Notes: generated from the letters alone by a model not told the origin. A stretch of DNA of 64,000 bases from Nautilus pompilius (GCA_018389105.1 JACATO010000648.1:1798001-1862000); one strand, 5' to 3'. Numbered from the stretch's first letter, positions 37,216 to 51,297 are shown. A program made the numbers and translations.

Positions 37216-40200
37216 AAAAATAAAGATTATTTATTAAAAAAATAAAATATTTTTATATCATATATATAAATTAGAGTTAACGTAAAATCAAATATCAGAT
37301 TTTGTTGCTCTTTTTCTCTCTTCCACATTCAAATCAGAATCTTTAATAGATTTTCTTTCATTTTCTGTTTCAAATTACTGAATTCCAACATTCTATTTTT
37401 TTAAAAAATCTTTTAAATTTAGTAACTAAATGAAAAATTAACTCTCATTGTTAATAATTCAAGGTAATCTCCTAAATGATCTATCAGGATATCCCACTTA
37501 ACTATTCCCAAAACAAGACATTTTTGCAAATGTTTCTTATTTTAAAATTGCCATTTTTAAAAGTCTCTTGCATTTTCATTAGATTATATAGCCAATTCAG
37601 ATGGCAGCTATCATGTAATTGGCTACCATACCAACTTATATGTACATCGTAATATGTTGAAGTATTTATTTAATAAAAAAATACTGGAAATGCGGTTTTT
37701 TTTTTCATTTTGTACATTGCAAAAGCTAACAAAATGAAAAAAAAAAACAAACTAATTGGCGTTTTGTAACAGTATTTCTAATGTGAAATTTAATACCAAG
37801 ACGACCAGTTGGTTCAATACACAAATGGAAGGCCACGAAGGAGTGACTGACACAATATCCCAAAGTCTGCTATATCATCATTCTTTCTCATAGGTTTGTT
37901 TAGGTGGAAAAGAGGTAAGTAAACGCACCGATCGCCTACAGGAAAATATACAGAGCAAAATATTTTAAAAATAATCCAACGAGTGGACGGTTACTTAGAT
38001 TAGAAAGGCACCTTAAAAATGTGTCTGAGAATGCCAGTATTCTAACCAGGCAAACCAGCTACCCTAGAACAGGCTGTTTTCATCCCTTAAACAAGAGATT
38101 CTTATAAATTTATTATCTAACTTAAATTCAGACATCTCATTTAAAAATTCCAAATTCTACACATGGTTGCATATTTTTTTTTTCAAAAAGTTCTTCATTA
38201 AAACTGTATTATAAAATAGATGTGATCGAAACCATGAAGAAAACCTGCTTTTGTTGCTTCTGATCACTTAAAGCACTAACAAAGAGTAGCCAATATGATG
38301 ATGATTAACTAATTTTCATTACTCATCTTCATGGGCAAATTTTCCAAGTTAATGACTTCTCAAATGCCAAAACATTGCCTGCATATGTCATATGAATGGG
38401 TAGTTAGCTTCTCATGCAGGTTTACAGATTTATTAACCAATCAACATTCTTAAGATCCAATGCAGCACTCTCTCACTACTTTATTTATAACGTTCTAATA
38501 CTCTAAAATACCATCAGTCAATTGCAGCAACAACAAAAAAATCTCTTGTGCTGGTATCCATGATGTCTGGTCAATTCGAGCCAGTTGAAAGCTTTTGGAA
38601 AACATGTTTATTCGCAAGTCCCATAAACCTACATTGAGGCCCAGTAGAAAAGCTAAATGTCCCCAAATGTAAGATGTAATTTTTCAGTGGTGGGCTAAAG
38701 TACTGTTCAAATTATACCAGTGACACTTAGCAACTAATAAGTTACGAGTCCAAGACCTCAAACTACTACGAAATAATGTTGGTATACAAAACAAGTCCTT
38801 CCACAAACTGAATCCTGATGATGGCAAAGGAAAAAACTGGCGAAACATAAGTTCGTTAGTTAGTTCTATTACTACTGACAGGAAACAAACCCAAAACTAC
38901 CACTTAAATAATTTCTATAAATAATACATCACTATGTTTTTAATCTGTTTTTCTTTGTACTAGATGCTACATGGTCTAATGTTATTTTATATCAGCTTTA
39001 CAAAAAAGAACCCTGAGACGACAACAAACAAGGAGGGTGTGTTTTAGCTGTGGTTAGTCAAATCAAAGGGTGACAAAATATGCAAGTTCTGAAATGTCTT
39101 GGACAAACTCCTGTTCTCCTAAATCAGTTTCATTCGCACAACACCTGTCTTTGAACACCATGCACAAATTATCAAGCATGTTTGAAATTTTGATGTCACC
39201 AAGTTAAACCGACATACCATGATGGTCCACAAAAGGACCTAAGTATGTTAATTGTTTAGCAGTTGGAAGAAAAAAGGTTAAATCTGAAGTAATCTATTTA
39301 CCTATTTATTTATTCGTTTATGTATTTATTTATGTCGGTATCTGCGTGTTGTCTAATTTCACATGCATTCACAGATTCTTTTTAAATATTTTTTTTTGGC
39401 AGTGAAGATCAGATGAAATAAAATAATTTTTAAAAAAAAAATATTAACATGCATTTGTAAATAGCTATCGTCCTTTTGAAGTTGATAAGATACACAGAGA
39501 TATTACCACCTATAAGATACTTATAGTATATATATAGCAAAGAATCTTAAAAGAAACAACAACAAACTTAGTTTCCAGTAATGATCACCATGTAAATTTG
39601 CTCACATACATCTGAATCTCATGGCCAGGAACAAGCCGGAAATAAGGGTGAAAGGTTTTTGTTGTTCAGTTTATACAATGCCGTCATATAAGTGGCCCCA
39701 TTATGTACCTTTACTCTAATTAATCTCCCCGTCTTTACCACAGTTAAAAAATCTCGAATAAATACAAGATGCTGATTAAAACACAGAAGCTCATTACATT
39801 AAGACTGTGGTTGAAACTCAACATTTCAGGTAATAACACACAACTTATTAAATTAGTCTCAGTTCCAGAGCAATCTATTGGTAGCACTAAATCGTTTATA
39901 CTGTTTGTAAGACGGAACACTATTAGGAATGGCAATAAAATTGGCAGATGACTTACTCCATATTAGTTCTCAAGTAAAGAGGAAAATACAGAAGGATCAA
40001 ACCATGTCAGATTTCTATATGTAGTCAGATCAGAAGAATCAAAGGCCAAACAAGGGTCAGCTGACACTAGGAAAAATGGACATGAATCAATCACTATCTG
40101 ACTTAGTGCAAAGGGGCAAGGAATTGGATTTTGGCAACATTACATAAATAAAAGGAAGGTGCAAGTCATAGGTACCTAGCTGCATTTAAGTTCATGGGCA

Positions 40201-41903
40201 ACAGGTAATCTGAAAACTAATTAAATATTTTTTTTTTGTTTTTGTTTTAATAAATGATCAGAAAAGGTTAGCACAAGTTTAAGTTCGCACCTGTCAAACC
40301 TTACAAGGTGGTGTGGTGAAAGGTGCTGTAGAATATAAAATAACCCCCACTTCTCAACCTGTACATTTGCTCTGTTGTATTTCAGGGATGGAAGTAACCT
40401 AATTAAAGTAGAATTTCCAATTTTCCTGCACAAATAATAACTTAAAAAAACAAGCAAACAGTTTGTGTTTTCTGATACATTTTAACAGAAAAGAACTAAA
40501 TAATCTGCCATATGATGAGAATAACTTCTGTTTTTTTCTTTTTCTTTTTCTGTATGAACTAAGGAAACCAGGACACAGACTGCCTAGACAATAGGTGGGA
40601 AAAACAGGAAAACCATAAGTTTCTAATCCAGACAGCACAAATCAACATCAAAATAGCTGAGTAAAAGGGCATCAAGGTGGCTATGATAGCAGTTAGTGCA
40701 TGAAGTAGGATATGCCTAGCTAAGCCGATGGATTGAAATACAATGAAGTATAGCACTCAGTAAGAAATCCATCAGAAGTATCTTGAGTGTAATTGAAAGT
40801 GCGGACTTTTTATGTCAACAAGATCTACGCAAAAATAGTGCTTTTTTTGTTAAGGGATATCAAACAAAACTAAATGCATTACATTTTAAAAATGCAACAT
40901 CCACTTATGTTGCCTACGATATAATAAGAATTAGAAACAAGTGAAAACTGGCAGAAATGAAGTTTAAACATTACTGAGCATCCATGACGGAATTTCATTA
41001 CTTGATGTCCAACTATGTGAATTATGCAATATCAGAAGTCATTTGGATCCAGAAAGTCATTAGCTTTGTTTGGCCACCTCTTGCTATAGCACATGCATAT
41101 AATCTATGGCTCATTGACTAAATGAACATATACATACAGACAGTGTATCCTGACTGATTGGATGTTATTTCACTCCTGTTGCAAAGCTACAGCAAACTGC
41201 TGACGGATAAGTCTATAATACATTACATTAATGAAAATGACTCATCCTAGTTTATCCAAAACATACTTTATAGTGTTTTTTTTTATTATTATTTTAAAGT
41301 ACAATGACAATGTTTGATCTATAGAAAGTTTTAGTAGTCTTGCTGTGTGTCTGTGTCTGCTCTCTCTCTTTCTCATTGGAACATAATGTACAGTAAAAGT
41401 CAATATAAAAGGAAAAGGAAAACTAAGCAGAGGATTCTATCCAGATACTGTCAGGCTTATAGATTCCACATTACAACCTCTAACTAACTGCGAATATTAG
41501 TGTTCACAACAAACCATATCATAATGCTGGTACTGCTAAATCTCTCATAATGTCTGAGGTGAAGGCCTCCAAACGAAGTATCTTATTTAAAGTTATGCCT
41601 GTGTCTTTTTAAAATTGATATTACTGTCTTCATTTTATCTTACATTTTAAAAGACAGGGTCATATTTTTTTTAGAACAAAAAAGCAAAATACAAATAACC
41701 AAATTTCAGTCCTTCGATGGACAGGATTTTTTTTTAGTGATTAGGCTCCCTAGTCACACTATTTTCCTAGGCCATGCAACAATCTGCGAACCTGCATTAT
41801 GCCATCAGAAAATGACAGTCACAACTCACTCAGGATAAAACAATGGTAGTCAAAAATCTACAAAACTGAGCGTGCCTCTCTCTCTCTTTTCCCCTTTTTC
41901 CAG
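37215..41903. other. Long AT-rich noncoding stretch
   Basis: Nothing gene-like is supported. A TCAGCTGA palindrome lies at 40057. Short frames on both strands lack any recognisable feature. Confidence 0.6.
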
Positions 41904-42256
41904 CCACTGTCAGCTATGACCATCTCAGTGGCATCGTTGATGAGCCCAAAGTTCAAAGTCAGATACAGGCTAACTTGCTAACTGCTGCTCTGGTTGGCTT
42001 AGATGATGCTCCTTACATTCCTGCCCCCTTTTTGCTTCCAATAGCAGAATTTTCTGATCTTTAAACTGCTTTATCACTGCTGTACAAGCATCCATCTAAC
42101 CTCCTCTATCCTGGGCAATTAATTCCCACTCTCCAGCAGACATACTGCATAGATTCAGGGAGGATTTCAACTGTTCTTGACCTGGTGCATATTTACCTGC
42201 AGCCAGCCCCGATTACCTATTATCTTCATCAAACCAGCATTGCTGGACCTTTATGA
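41904..42256 (+). other. Open segment after strong acceptor, possible decayed gene
   Basis: A plus-strand tract CTCTTTTCCCCTTTTTCCAG precedes a frame open for 52 codons (41906-42064). It includes TVSYDHLSGIVDEPKVQSQI and LVGLDDAPYIPAPFLLPIAE. After one TAA the same frame stays open for another 63 codons to a TGA at 42254-42256. About 115 codons with a single stop is more than AT-rich DNA usually gives. Either the first piece is a terminal exon, or the whole is a decaying coding or transposon sequence. I recognise no domain. Confidence 0.3.
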
Positions 42257-43182
42257 GAAGTAACTCAAGCTTCACAACCTGTGTATTTGCCACTTGATTT
42301 TTGTGAAGAAATTCTGATTAAACACTAAGCATGCATCTATACAAAAAGCTTTCATGTGTAACCATTCAGTCACTGATGCACTCCGCTAGATAGCAATTCT
42401 GTAGATGATATACCCGTATTTATTGGTTCACCAGAACTAGTCCATCTCTTTTGTTGCCCGTGCAGCTTTAAAATGGATTACAAAGTGACTCAGAGTGGAC
42501 ACCTCAGTCAAGATGCTCCACCCACTACATGGAGCAAAAATGTGGTCTCCATCTGTTTACTCTGATCGTGGGACCTGAACACTTCATAGTCCAGCTTCGA
42601 AACAACAAAGGGATAATCATTCACACTTTCACCATACAAAGATCTATATTTGTTCTCAGCAGCAAATACTCATGCTGCAAAACTATGTAAAAATAAATCA
42701 ATCAAACACTAATAGTATTTCTGTTTTACATTTTAATATTTGTTCTACTTTCATACTTCAAGCACAGGAGGAGGAAAAATAATGGCCATAACCGAACCTT
42801 CCCAAAAATCCTAATAGCAATATCTAATACATACTGTGGGTGTGTATAGATGATAATTCACTTACTGACAGAACCAACTAAACTAGTGCTATCTGCCAAT
42901 AGCACAAGCTTGATAAGAGAAAGATCAGAAAGCTCTGGCCAGAGACACAAGGATGAGTTCTTATCCTTAACTGACAGACCCATAATCCTATTAAAGGATA
43001 CATGTCAGTTTTACAACATTAGGATGCTTAAAATTTCAGCAGCCATGTCAGCTCAAGTGAGCATCAGAATTCTTTATGGATGCAACACACCAGAGTGCAG
43101 ACTTTGCGCTACTGGACTCTAGACAGTAGTGTTAACAGGAGAAAATTCCACCATAGAAGTTACACAGCAAGATATAATAATA

Positions 43183-43229
<47 letters not shown>

Positions 43230-45098
43230 TCTGAACAGCCTGTCTTCTGAACTATCATGGTGACCAGAAAGCAAGCAGGGGAACTATGTTACTACTATAT
43301 GACTAAGAAAGAAAGGGGGGGTTGGATAAGCCGATTTTTAGCCATTTTAAGTTTAAAAATACATGTGTATAACTTCTCTAATACATCTTTAGTTGTCTAA
43401 CTTAAATTTTACCAGTTTCTTCTCAATGTTTTACCTGATATCATTATTTTGTTTCACCCACTGCCATACAATACTGAATTCCATGTCCACTCTTCCATTT
43501 CACATATTAGTTTCTAGGATCTGTATAGAAATGACGGATAGAAAAAATACTCTATGAATTCTGGTAATGACTAATATGTGTATATATATATATATGAGAG
43601 TTAAAGTGAAATTAAAGCAAAAGACGATAACGGTATTTCTGCTAGTTTTGTTGGTAGTTTCCCACTCACAAGCCATATTTTAAAACCTTCTCTCTGCAAC
43701 GGCATAGTTCCCCCCCCCCCCGCTAGTGTTTTTCTTTAATGTAATTATTAATGATAATAGTTGGAAGTGCACCCTTTTTAATGGTGCCATTACTATAGCA
43801 TCTGATGAGGAAGACTCAACTCTGCAGCATCAGCAAGAAAAGCCAAAAAAAGGGGTGAAGGTCATTAGATTCTAGTAAAACAAGTTCCATGATATTCACT
43901 TTAAAAAATAATAACTAGAAGATTCAGTTAGTCTCCAGAACTGGAGAGAAAAATGAATGTATTATTTAAGAAATGAAGAGACTCGGCTACTGCTAAGTTT
44001 TTATACATACAGTAAATGATATATATATATTATGGCCCAGACTGCAACTGACCTTCAAAGGAGAGAGAACAACAGGTGTCAGTCTATAGAGAGTGTTGCT
44101 TTGGATAGTTGGAAAACAACAATCACGCTAACCTGTGCACGCCATGGTGAAACAAGAGTGTTATAAAAGGTAGAGATTATAGGGGGACTCTGGGTCAGGA
44201 ATCAAATTAACATCAGCATAATTTTGGAATTTAATAGCCTGGAGAGGCGATGCCTTGATCAATACCAATGAGTGACATATTCAACCAAGCGAGACTTGAC
44301 AGTGAAAGATGTTTATTGTTCTCTCTCCCACAAAGCTCAGCTGCAATTCGGGTGAGATCAATTGGAAACTGGGCCCAGTGGTAGCCTGGGATAGGTGGGT
44401 GGGGGTACACACACAAAAAACAACAAAACCTTGGTAACAAAATAAAACATATAATATATATCGTGCTAATAAATTAAAAGATTTTTTCCCTCAATGACCT
44501 TTTTGTTTGTTTGTGTGTGATTCACATGATTAATTTCTCTATTGAATATAGCTTGACTTTCTGTGAGCCACTCGAGAAATGGCCACCAAAACCATCTAGA
44601 TCCAATCCAATCAGTTTTCTGCTGAATTTCCATCTTCATCACTTTACTCTACCTTACCAGCCAAAACTTCTGGTCCTTTTTCAGAACAAAGTAGTGATGC
44701 AAGGACAGCATGGATCCAAAAGAATAGTAAGCAACAAGCAGCAGCAAAGATAAACAAAACAAAATATAATATTGTCTAAGATGTTATACCTTTAAACAAA
44801 TATTTACGGCTTTTCTCATGTTCTTGTTATAAGAATTTAGTATTAGTGTTAAGGTTATTAATCGCAAATCATTAACAATTGTCCATTGAGCTGGGGTACC
44901 TGGTGCTGCACAGGAAAAAAAAAATGGCTTTTATATCAATTTGAAAAACAGACATTTTATTTGTTTAAACACGCAATTATTCAATTGATGCTAGTGATAC
45001 ATTTCTTAACATTCTATGAGCTGTACACTTAAATTTAACTTTGTTCCATAAGAGCCTCTTTATAGATAATGTTTTTAGGTTTTTTTTTGTGGGGGGGG
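42257..45098. other. AT-rich stretch with TAA and TA microsatellites
   Basis: A (TAA)n array lies at about 43173-43227 and short (TA)n runs near 43579 and 44020. The frame at 42850-43122 has no recognisable content. 44220-44440 is GC-richer but unexplained. Confidence 0.55.
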
Positions 45099-45339
45099 GT
45101 GAAAAGCAAAACAGATTTTTGTTTTGACCATCTCTTGACCATCCAATGTATAGCTATCTATGGGAAAAGCTTGGACCATCCAAATTGAAGCCAACAACTT
45201 TCACTGATTGGCTCTGTGCTTTACTGATGGTCATAGCAAAGCTGAGTTTTATAGGGAACTGGATTCTATAGAATTCAAATAGAATGAGGCCAGACTCTGG
45301 TACCCTTGGATTCTGCCCTTGATCCTGAAGTTCCTTCAT
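45099..45339 (-). pseudogene. Helitron (PIF1-like) helicase C-terminal fragment
   Basis: On the minus strand one frame contains FEFYRIQFPIKLSFAMTISK, then AQSQSVKVVGFNLDGPSFSH, a stop in place of the usual Gln, then LYIGWSRDGQNKNLF. This matches in order the C-terminal helicase region of Helitron RepHel proteins. There RxQFPxxLxFAMTINKxQGQ carries the last helicase motifs and FSHGQLYVAxSR precedes the end. Gly of the KxQGQ motif is Ser, and the in-frame stop shows decay. Only about 80 codons remain. The Rep nuclease and upstream helicase motifs are not seen nearby. A complete element would replicate by a rolling-circle mechanism. This piece cannot. Confidence 0.82.
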
Positions 45340-47399
45340 TATAGTTTCAGGCTGCTAGGTCCCCTACTTTGAATGAGTGCAGTGAATTAAGTGTAATCTA
45401 TAAGGCGTCTGAAAAGCAGCCTTTGGTGGCCTCAAAATGGCCTTTAAGGCCAACGTGGGATAGCTTAAAACCTGCCCAGATTCTGAAATACGGACACCCA
45501 GAATCTGAGGTCTCTAGGTGCTACAGTTTGGTTTTGAAAGAGTAACAAACAAGCACACAAACACTTGAAAATATGAATTAGATTATAGTCATTTATTACA
45601 AGCCTGAGGCTAACACCACTGAAGAATTCTGACCATCCTTTGGTAATTTGACTGGTCATTAAGACTAATAGTCTATACCAAATTTTAAACATACGCAAAA
45701 TGCCCTCACTATAAATATACACAGAATCCAAAAGCACAAGACTACCTAGACATTTCACTGTAAAAGATGACTAAGTTCCTGTTATCGATTGAGACATGTT
45801 CATAAGTCAAGTGCCAGAGAAAAGAATCAAAGAGGGGGGGTAACAAATTAATTAAAGATTATTGTGTCCACAGTTCAGAATTCTCTGTCTGTGTCTGTGT
45901 GTGCGTGAGTTATCTCTTTGATCCAAGAGTTAAAAAAAGCAATTTCAGAGCCAACCTGAAAGTCATTTATCTCCTCTATCTTACATAACTACGATACACT
46001 GTCAAACACAAAACAGCACAATGTACAACTATGATGTGGACACATTTTTATGCCCTTCTGAGTGGAGATTTTAAAAAGTTAAAATTTAAGCTCTTGAAAT
46101 TAACACCAAAGACAGTTTACCAGAAATGCATTCTTAGTTGCAGAGGATCTCTCTGTTTTTTTCCTACTGAACATATTTACACCAGTAGTAAAATGTTCTG
46201 TTAACTACATTTAACCCTGAACACAATGATGCTTTCCAGGCATCTGCTGCAAAAGGAGTTTGAATATAATTTTAAAAACATAACACAGGTAGGTGGATAT
46301 ATAACAAAGACCCAACTACCAGTAATATATATGTATGGGTAAATGCTTTGTTATGTATCCTGCTGTTTCTGTACAAGTTCCTCTTCTATTAAATTAAATC
46401 AAGCTCTGGTAGGGTGCAGGTGGGTGAATGGAAACTCGTTAAATAATCATTAGTGGTCGAAAGAAAGTGGGCACCTATGGGTCAATTAACAGGTGGTTAT
46501 TTTCTTTATTCTGTGGATTCGTGCTGGGCTGCATCAACATGAAGATAAGGAAAAACTAATAAACAGGTAACAAGAAAAATAAGAAAAAGAAAAATTGATT
46601 AGGACAGGTGGGTAAATGAAGTTGAGTTACAAAAAAAGAATAAACTCACTCGACAAACCAAATAGGCACTACGTGCACAATGCGGCTAATAGCAAGTAAG
46701 AACTACAATGGATGTATGTGTCATTGCAATTCATGCATTACAAAGATATACGGACAAGTTTGCATTCAGTAATGAGTTTTTATATAAACTGCATGCCGCA
46801 ATTATTACACTTTGAATATACCTTCACCTACCAAGAATTTATTTTATAAACTGATAAAAAAGATTCCAACATTTTAAACAATTATATATTTAATTAAAAA
46901 GCAGATGTAACCAGGACGGGTTAAAAAAAACCAAGGTTGACTCCAGTGTTTTAAAACAAATACACATCAAAACACAGGAAGTAGAAGGTAGAATCCGTTT
47001 CACTATCAAGTTCCATCACAAGAGTAACTTTGATATGAAACTGAAGGGTGTTATTTTAGTATGACTTATACATGCATCATCACATCATTTCTGAAAAATC
47101 TAAGTATTATTTCTGTCTTATATAAAATATAGTTTTCTTTTCTACTACTTTTTATCCTTCATATACGGTGGTCCCATTTTTCCATAATTATATCCACCTT
47201 GCCATCTTTCTGTTCCCAGCTCTTTTTCAAGACCTTTCTATTCCTCCTCTCAACGTTGTTTTATCCCACCCACTTCCCTCTCTACATGAACCTTTCTATC
47301 TCACATTTGAGTTCTTCTTGCTCTTCCACATCAGTCAATCTATCTACAAGGGTTTCCTCCGACCACTAAACTGAGAATTTCTGGTTGGGTTTTCTGGAT
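45340..47399. other. AT-rich noncoding stretch
   Basis: No further Helitron motif is visible upstream of the fragment. Short minus-strand frames at 45465-45758 lack helicase motifs. Confidence 0.5.
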
Positions 47400-47860
47400 A
47401 ATTTTTGTGGAGGTTCCACAGATTACTACTCTTTATTGGCTCACACCTCGACCACTGCTCGAGAGCCTCCGACAGTACCTAGGTGATTTGTTTGGTCACA
47501 GAAGTGGATACCCCCCCCAACACCTTCCTCTTCTAGCCTACCGCTGCTCTGAGTCCTCGCAACCTTTAAGACAGAGGTGGGCGTGCACAGACAGAAAGAA
47601 AGTCTGTTTTTTTTGTCGGGTCGGGTGGTCTCCCTCTCTAATGATACATGCTATGTTAGCGTGCAGCGATTAATCTCAGCCTTAGCTGTGTACACTCCAG
47701 CCAGATCTGCACAGACACTGGTGTTATCTTCACGGGTCGCTAGAGCGAAGTCCCATTATCCTAATAGTGTGATCCAGAGAGGCTCCTAACTCCTGGACAA
47801 GGGCATTACACAAATCTGGTCTGTAAGCATGCACATCAACAGGTTGATCCTACAGAGTTA
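47400..47860. other. GC-richer island, possible unclassified interspersed repeat
   Basis: About 460 bases are clearly richer in G and C than the flanks, with CpGs and no long convincing frame. There is no B box, AAC tail or target-site duplication that I can define. It may be an old SINE, a LINE tail or a regulatory island. Confidence 0.3.
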
Positions 47861-49711
47861 TGACAGCATGAATAAATAGCTGATTAATTTCCACAGGCGG
47901 TATTAGAGAATTTGTGGAAGAAAGACGTATATAATCAGAAAATAGTACATTTAAAAAAAAAAAAAATCTGTATTACAATGCAACAATGGTTCATTGTACC
48001 ATCATATCAAATTTTATTTTTAGGCTGTGATAAAGCAATCTCTTTTGAGTACAAAACAGAAGAAAAAATCAAACAGATGGATAATTTAGATTCACAAAGG
48101 AGAGGTAATCTGAATATAAAGGTATTTAAATATTTCATACTTTGAGTCAATTTAAATGCATCTGAGATTAACATTTCTGATTTCTCAAAACACCAAAATA
48201 AATACATAATTGCTAACCCTAACCCCCCTCTCTCCCCCGAGGCCATTATTAGAGAGGGAACGTTTTCCATCCAGATTTTTAATCAGCATGGAGGAGCAAC
48301 AAATGATGCTAATGTTTAAAATGTCAATAAAATATGAAGTATCACCAGAGATGACAACAAAAATGATCAAAGAATATTGTATGAGTGGTATCTGGCAGTT
48401 TCCTTGTCAACTTCCATTCGCATTACTCTGCCAGAAATGCAACATTACCTCTGTAGTAGCTACGAATGTTTCCCAATTTCCTCGATTGTATATAATGTAC
48501 AATGGTATGAGGCTCAACTTCTAAACCAATGGGCACTATTTTTGTGTTTCTGGGTCTGTCTTCTTCTTTTTTTAAAATTCTGTCAGTTCAGGGAATGAGA
48601 AGACTTCAAAGTTTAAAACTATTTAAATGCCAGAGTACATTAGATTCACATGCAGAAATGCATTTGTGATCAGATCATCAGTGATGTAGATGAGTTAGAA
48701 GCCCTCTGAAATAAACAGAACCAATTAATCCTTCGTGGTTATTTTAATTTAATCCAAAAAGACTGTGCAACAGTGATTTTCAAGTTCAATGTCTCCCTTT
48801 ATTCCTTCACTCCCATACGTAAAATCAAAATGGTGGAGTTGTTTTTAAGAAATGTACTGATAATGAGATTTCACAGGTTCTCCAGTTTACATAGATTTTA
48901 AAAATAAAAAAAACATTATCATATAAGTAACCCATATGTTCTTCAAAATAGCTATTCATTGAAAATAAAATTTAATTCCAATAAAAGGGAACTAGTAAGC
49001 ACAATTCCTAAGCATAAAAAAAGAAGAAAATAGCCTTTTCATGCAAACCACTTCAGACAATAAGAACATGATCACACAAAGACCACCACAGACACGTGAA
49101 TGGTGAAATATGTAGCCTATATGAATCCTAAATGTAAGCAACACATTCAGACACTCAGATCTATTGAGCTAGTAATTGTCCAAGTCCCCAGAATTTTTAT
49201 ATTCAAAGGGAGATAACTCAAGGGGTTCCTAAAATTTTATCAAATTGGAGAGAGAAAAATATATAAATTGTTTTTTTAAAGGAAAAAAAAAAAAAGCTGA
49301 ATTCATCTAGTTTAGCAGAGGCGATGAATATCTAGAAGAGTTTGCCAGGTGCAGTTGTTCAGTGTAGCACAACTTATTTTAAAATGCACAGGATAGGTGG
49401 TCTAACTTACACAAGAAGAAAGTTACAGTGAATTAGAGATTCAAGAAATCTATCAGCTCCATTGATGGTCTGCTCTGATATTAAAGAAATATAGTTAAAC
49501 AGAAGAAACAATACGATGATAAACCTTTTGTTGTCATTAAGAGAATTTTGTTTACCAAAGATTATCCTCGATTTTGATGAGTCTATTTCAGCCTCTACTC
49601 ATGATGCGTCAACCAACTGACCATACGTGTCAAAATAGTTGTAGCTCCACAGTCTAAGGAAGATAATTCATAAGAAATGTTTTCTATAGTCACCAGAGAA
49701 AGAGAAAAAAG
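47861..49711. other. AT-rich noncoding stretch
   Basis: Nothing is supported. CTAACCCTAACCCCCC near 48214 is a short C-rich run, not a telomeric array. Confidence 0.6.
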
Positions 49712-49915
49712 CAGAGAGAGAGAGAAGAGAGAGAGAGAGATATGGATGGATGGAGAGAGATGAGAGAGAGAGAGATAGATAGAGAGATAGATATGGATGG
49801 ATGGATGGATGGAGAGAGAGAGGAGAGAGAGAGAGAGAGAGATATGGATGGATGAGAGAGAGAGAGATGGATGGATGGAGGGAGAGAGAGAGAGAGAGAG
49901 AGATATGGATGGATG

Positions 49916-49968
<53 letters not shown>

Positions 49969-49986
49969 TATGGATGGATGGAGAGA

Positions 49987-50019
<33 letters not shown>
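49712..50019. repeat. GA/GGAT compound microsatellite array
   Basis: GA repeats interspersed with GATATGGATGGATGGA blocks, purines on the plus strand. The Ser/Leu-rich minus frames are repeat artefacts. Confidence 0.95.
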
Positions 50020-50022
<3 letters not shown>

Positions 50023-50376
50023 ACAAATGCATCAAAAATAACATTCAATAACTTCTACAATAGTTCTGCTTCAGCTGATGGGTTTTAAATCTGATTTTCA
50101 CATCTACAAACGTGGTGCACTACGTAATACATTATAATTTAACAATGCAAAGTGTTTATTTATTATTCTTCCCTTTAAACATCGATTACTCTATTAGTTA
50201 CAAGGCAACACGCACTTATTTGCAACTCAAAAACTTGCCATTTAAAAATATTTTCTTAAAAAAAAATAAAACCAACCAACAACTAGTATTTCCATCGTCA
50301 CTTAAACTAGCGGCTTGCATCGTTTATCATCACATTAAAGTCTGTTCTCTCTCTGTTTTGTTTTTTTTCCTGGCAG

Positions 50377-50583
50377 AATCCTTGGCAACTCCGTGGCTCA
50401 AACGGAGACAGCATCGCTCCCTGGTCCCCGATTAGTAAATTAGAAATAAATGGCTTCCAGAACGGCCTGACCAACCCAACCGCGGCGCTGGACGAGAGCT
50501 TCGGCGAAAACAGAACTAAAACTCGAACAAAACTTGGATTTCCTTCTGAATCTAACAGCTGTCCTGTCGCTTGTACGACAACA
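50377..50583 (+). other. Candidate protein-coding exon in CpG-dense spot
   Basis: A very strong plus-strand acceptor (TGTTTTGTTTTTTTTCCTGGCAG) is followed by a frame open for 69 codons up to ACA|GTAAGA at 50583. The same frame continues without a stop for well over 100 codons in total. The peptide starts NPWQLRGSNGDSIAPWSPIS, includes LEINGFQNGLTNPTAALDES, and has a balanced, protein-like composition. The sequence is locally rich in CpG (GCGGCGCTGGACG, GCTTCGGCG), unlike nearly all of the window. The minus strand is also partly open here but lacks a matching donor. No family is recognised. It could be an internal or first-intron-proximal exon, or promoter-associated sequence. Confidence 0.42.
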
Positions 50584-51192
50584 GTAAGAACGTCAAAAAA
50601 AAAATCAGGGAGCATCCATCAGCAACAAAAGAAGGGGAGGGGGGGAAGTCACGAAGCAACGTCGGAGGGAACAGCTGAAGGGGGGGGGGAGTTTCTCTTT
50701 ATTGTTTTTTTTTTTTTTAAATTATTTTAATTACTGATTATTATTCGTTTACAAAGGATGTTCAATATCTTTTCAGGAAATTAGGTTGGGATCTCATTGA
50801 TACAAGAAAGAAGACATAATGTGACTCCTATTGTGTTCTGATGATCCATAGCTTGAAACTGAAAGACCCCACATTCAGGCAAAACAATAGATTCTATGAA
50901 CAGGTAGAAATTACGTTTCATTCTGTTTTTGTTGTTTGTTTTTTTTTTTTTTTTTCATTTTTGTTTTCAAGTGGAAAAAAAAAATAAATTAAAAAAAAAA
51001 AAGGGTTGTTGATGTGCTTCAGTGGAAACAAAGGTCAGGGTTGTCACTTCATTCAGGACAACTGACAATCAAGACTGCATATTTCTTTCCAAAGGACTGG
51101 TGGATCTTGATGATGAGACATTCACAAACCTCATCAATCTATAAAACCTTTTTAAAATGACAAAGAAAAAAAATTTTTTTTTGTCATATAAG
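50584..51192. other. Noncoding stretch with G and T runs
   Basis: The CpG-rich tail of the previous segment ends near 50700. After that come T and A homopolymers and featureless DNA. Confidence 0.5.
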
Positions 51193-51297
51193 CAGAGAGA
51201 CAGACAGACAGACAGAGAGAGAGACAGACAGAGAGACATACAGAGAGACATACAGACAGAGAGACAGACCAACAGAGAGACATACAGAGAGACAGAG

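Noticed and set aside
47407..47789. Overlapping 70-88 codon plus frames
   Set aside because: No domain and two frames are open at once. More likely an old repeat than a gene.
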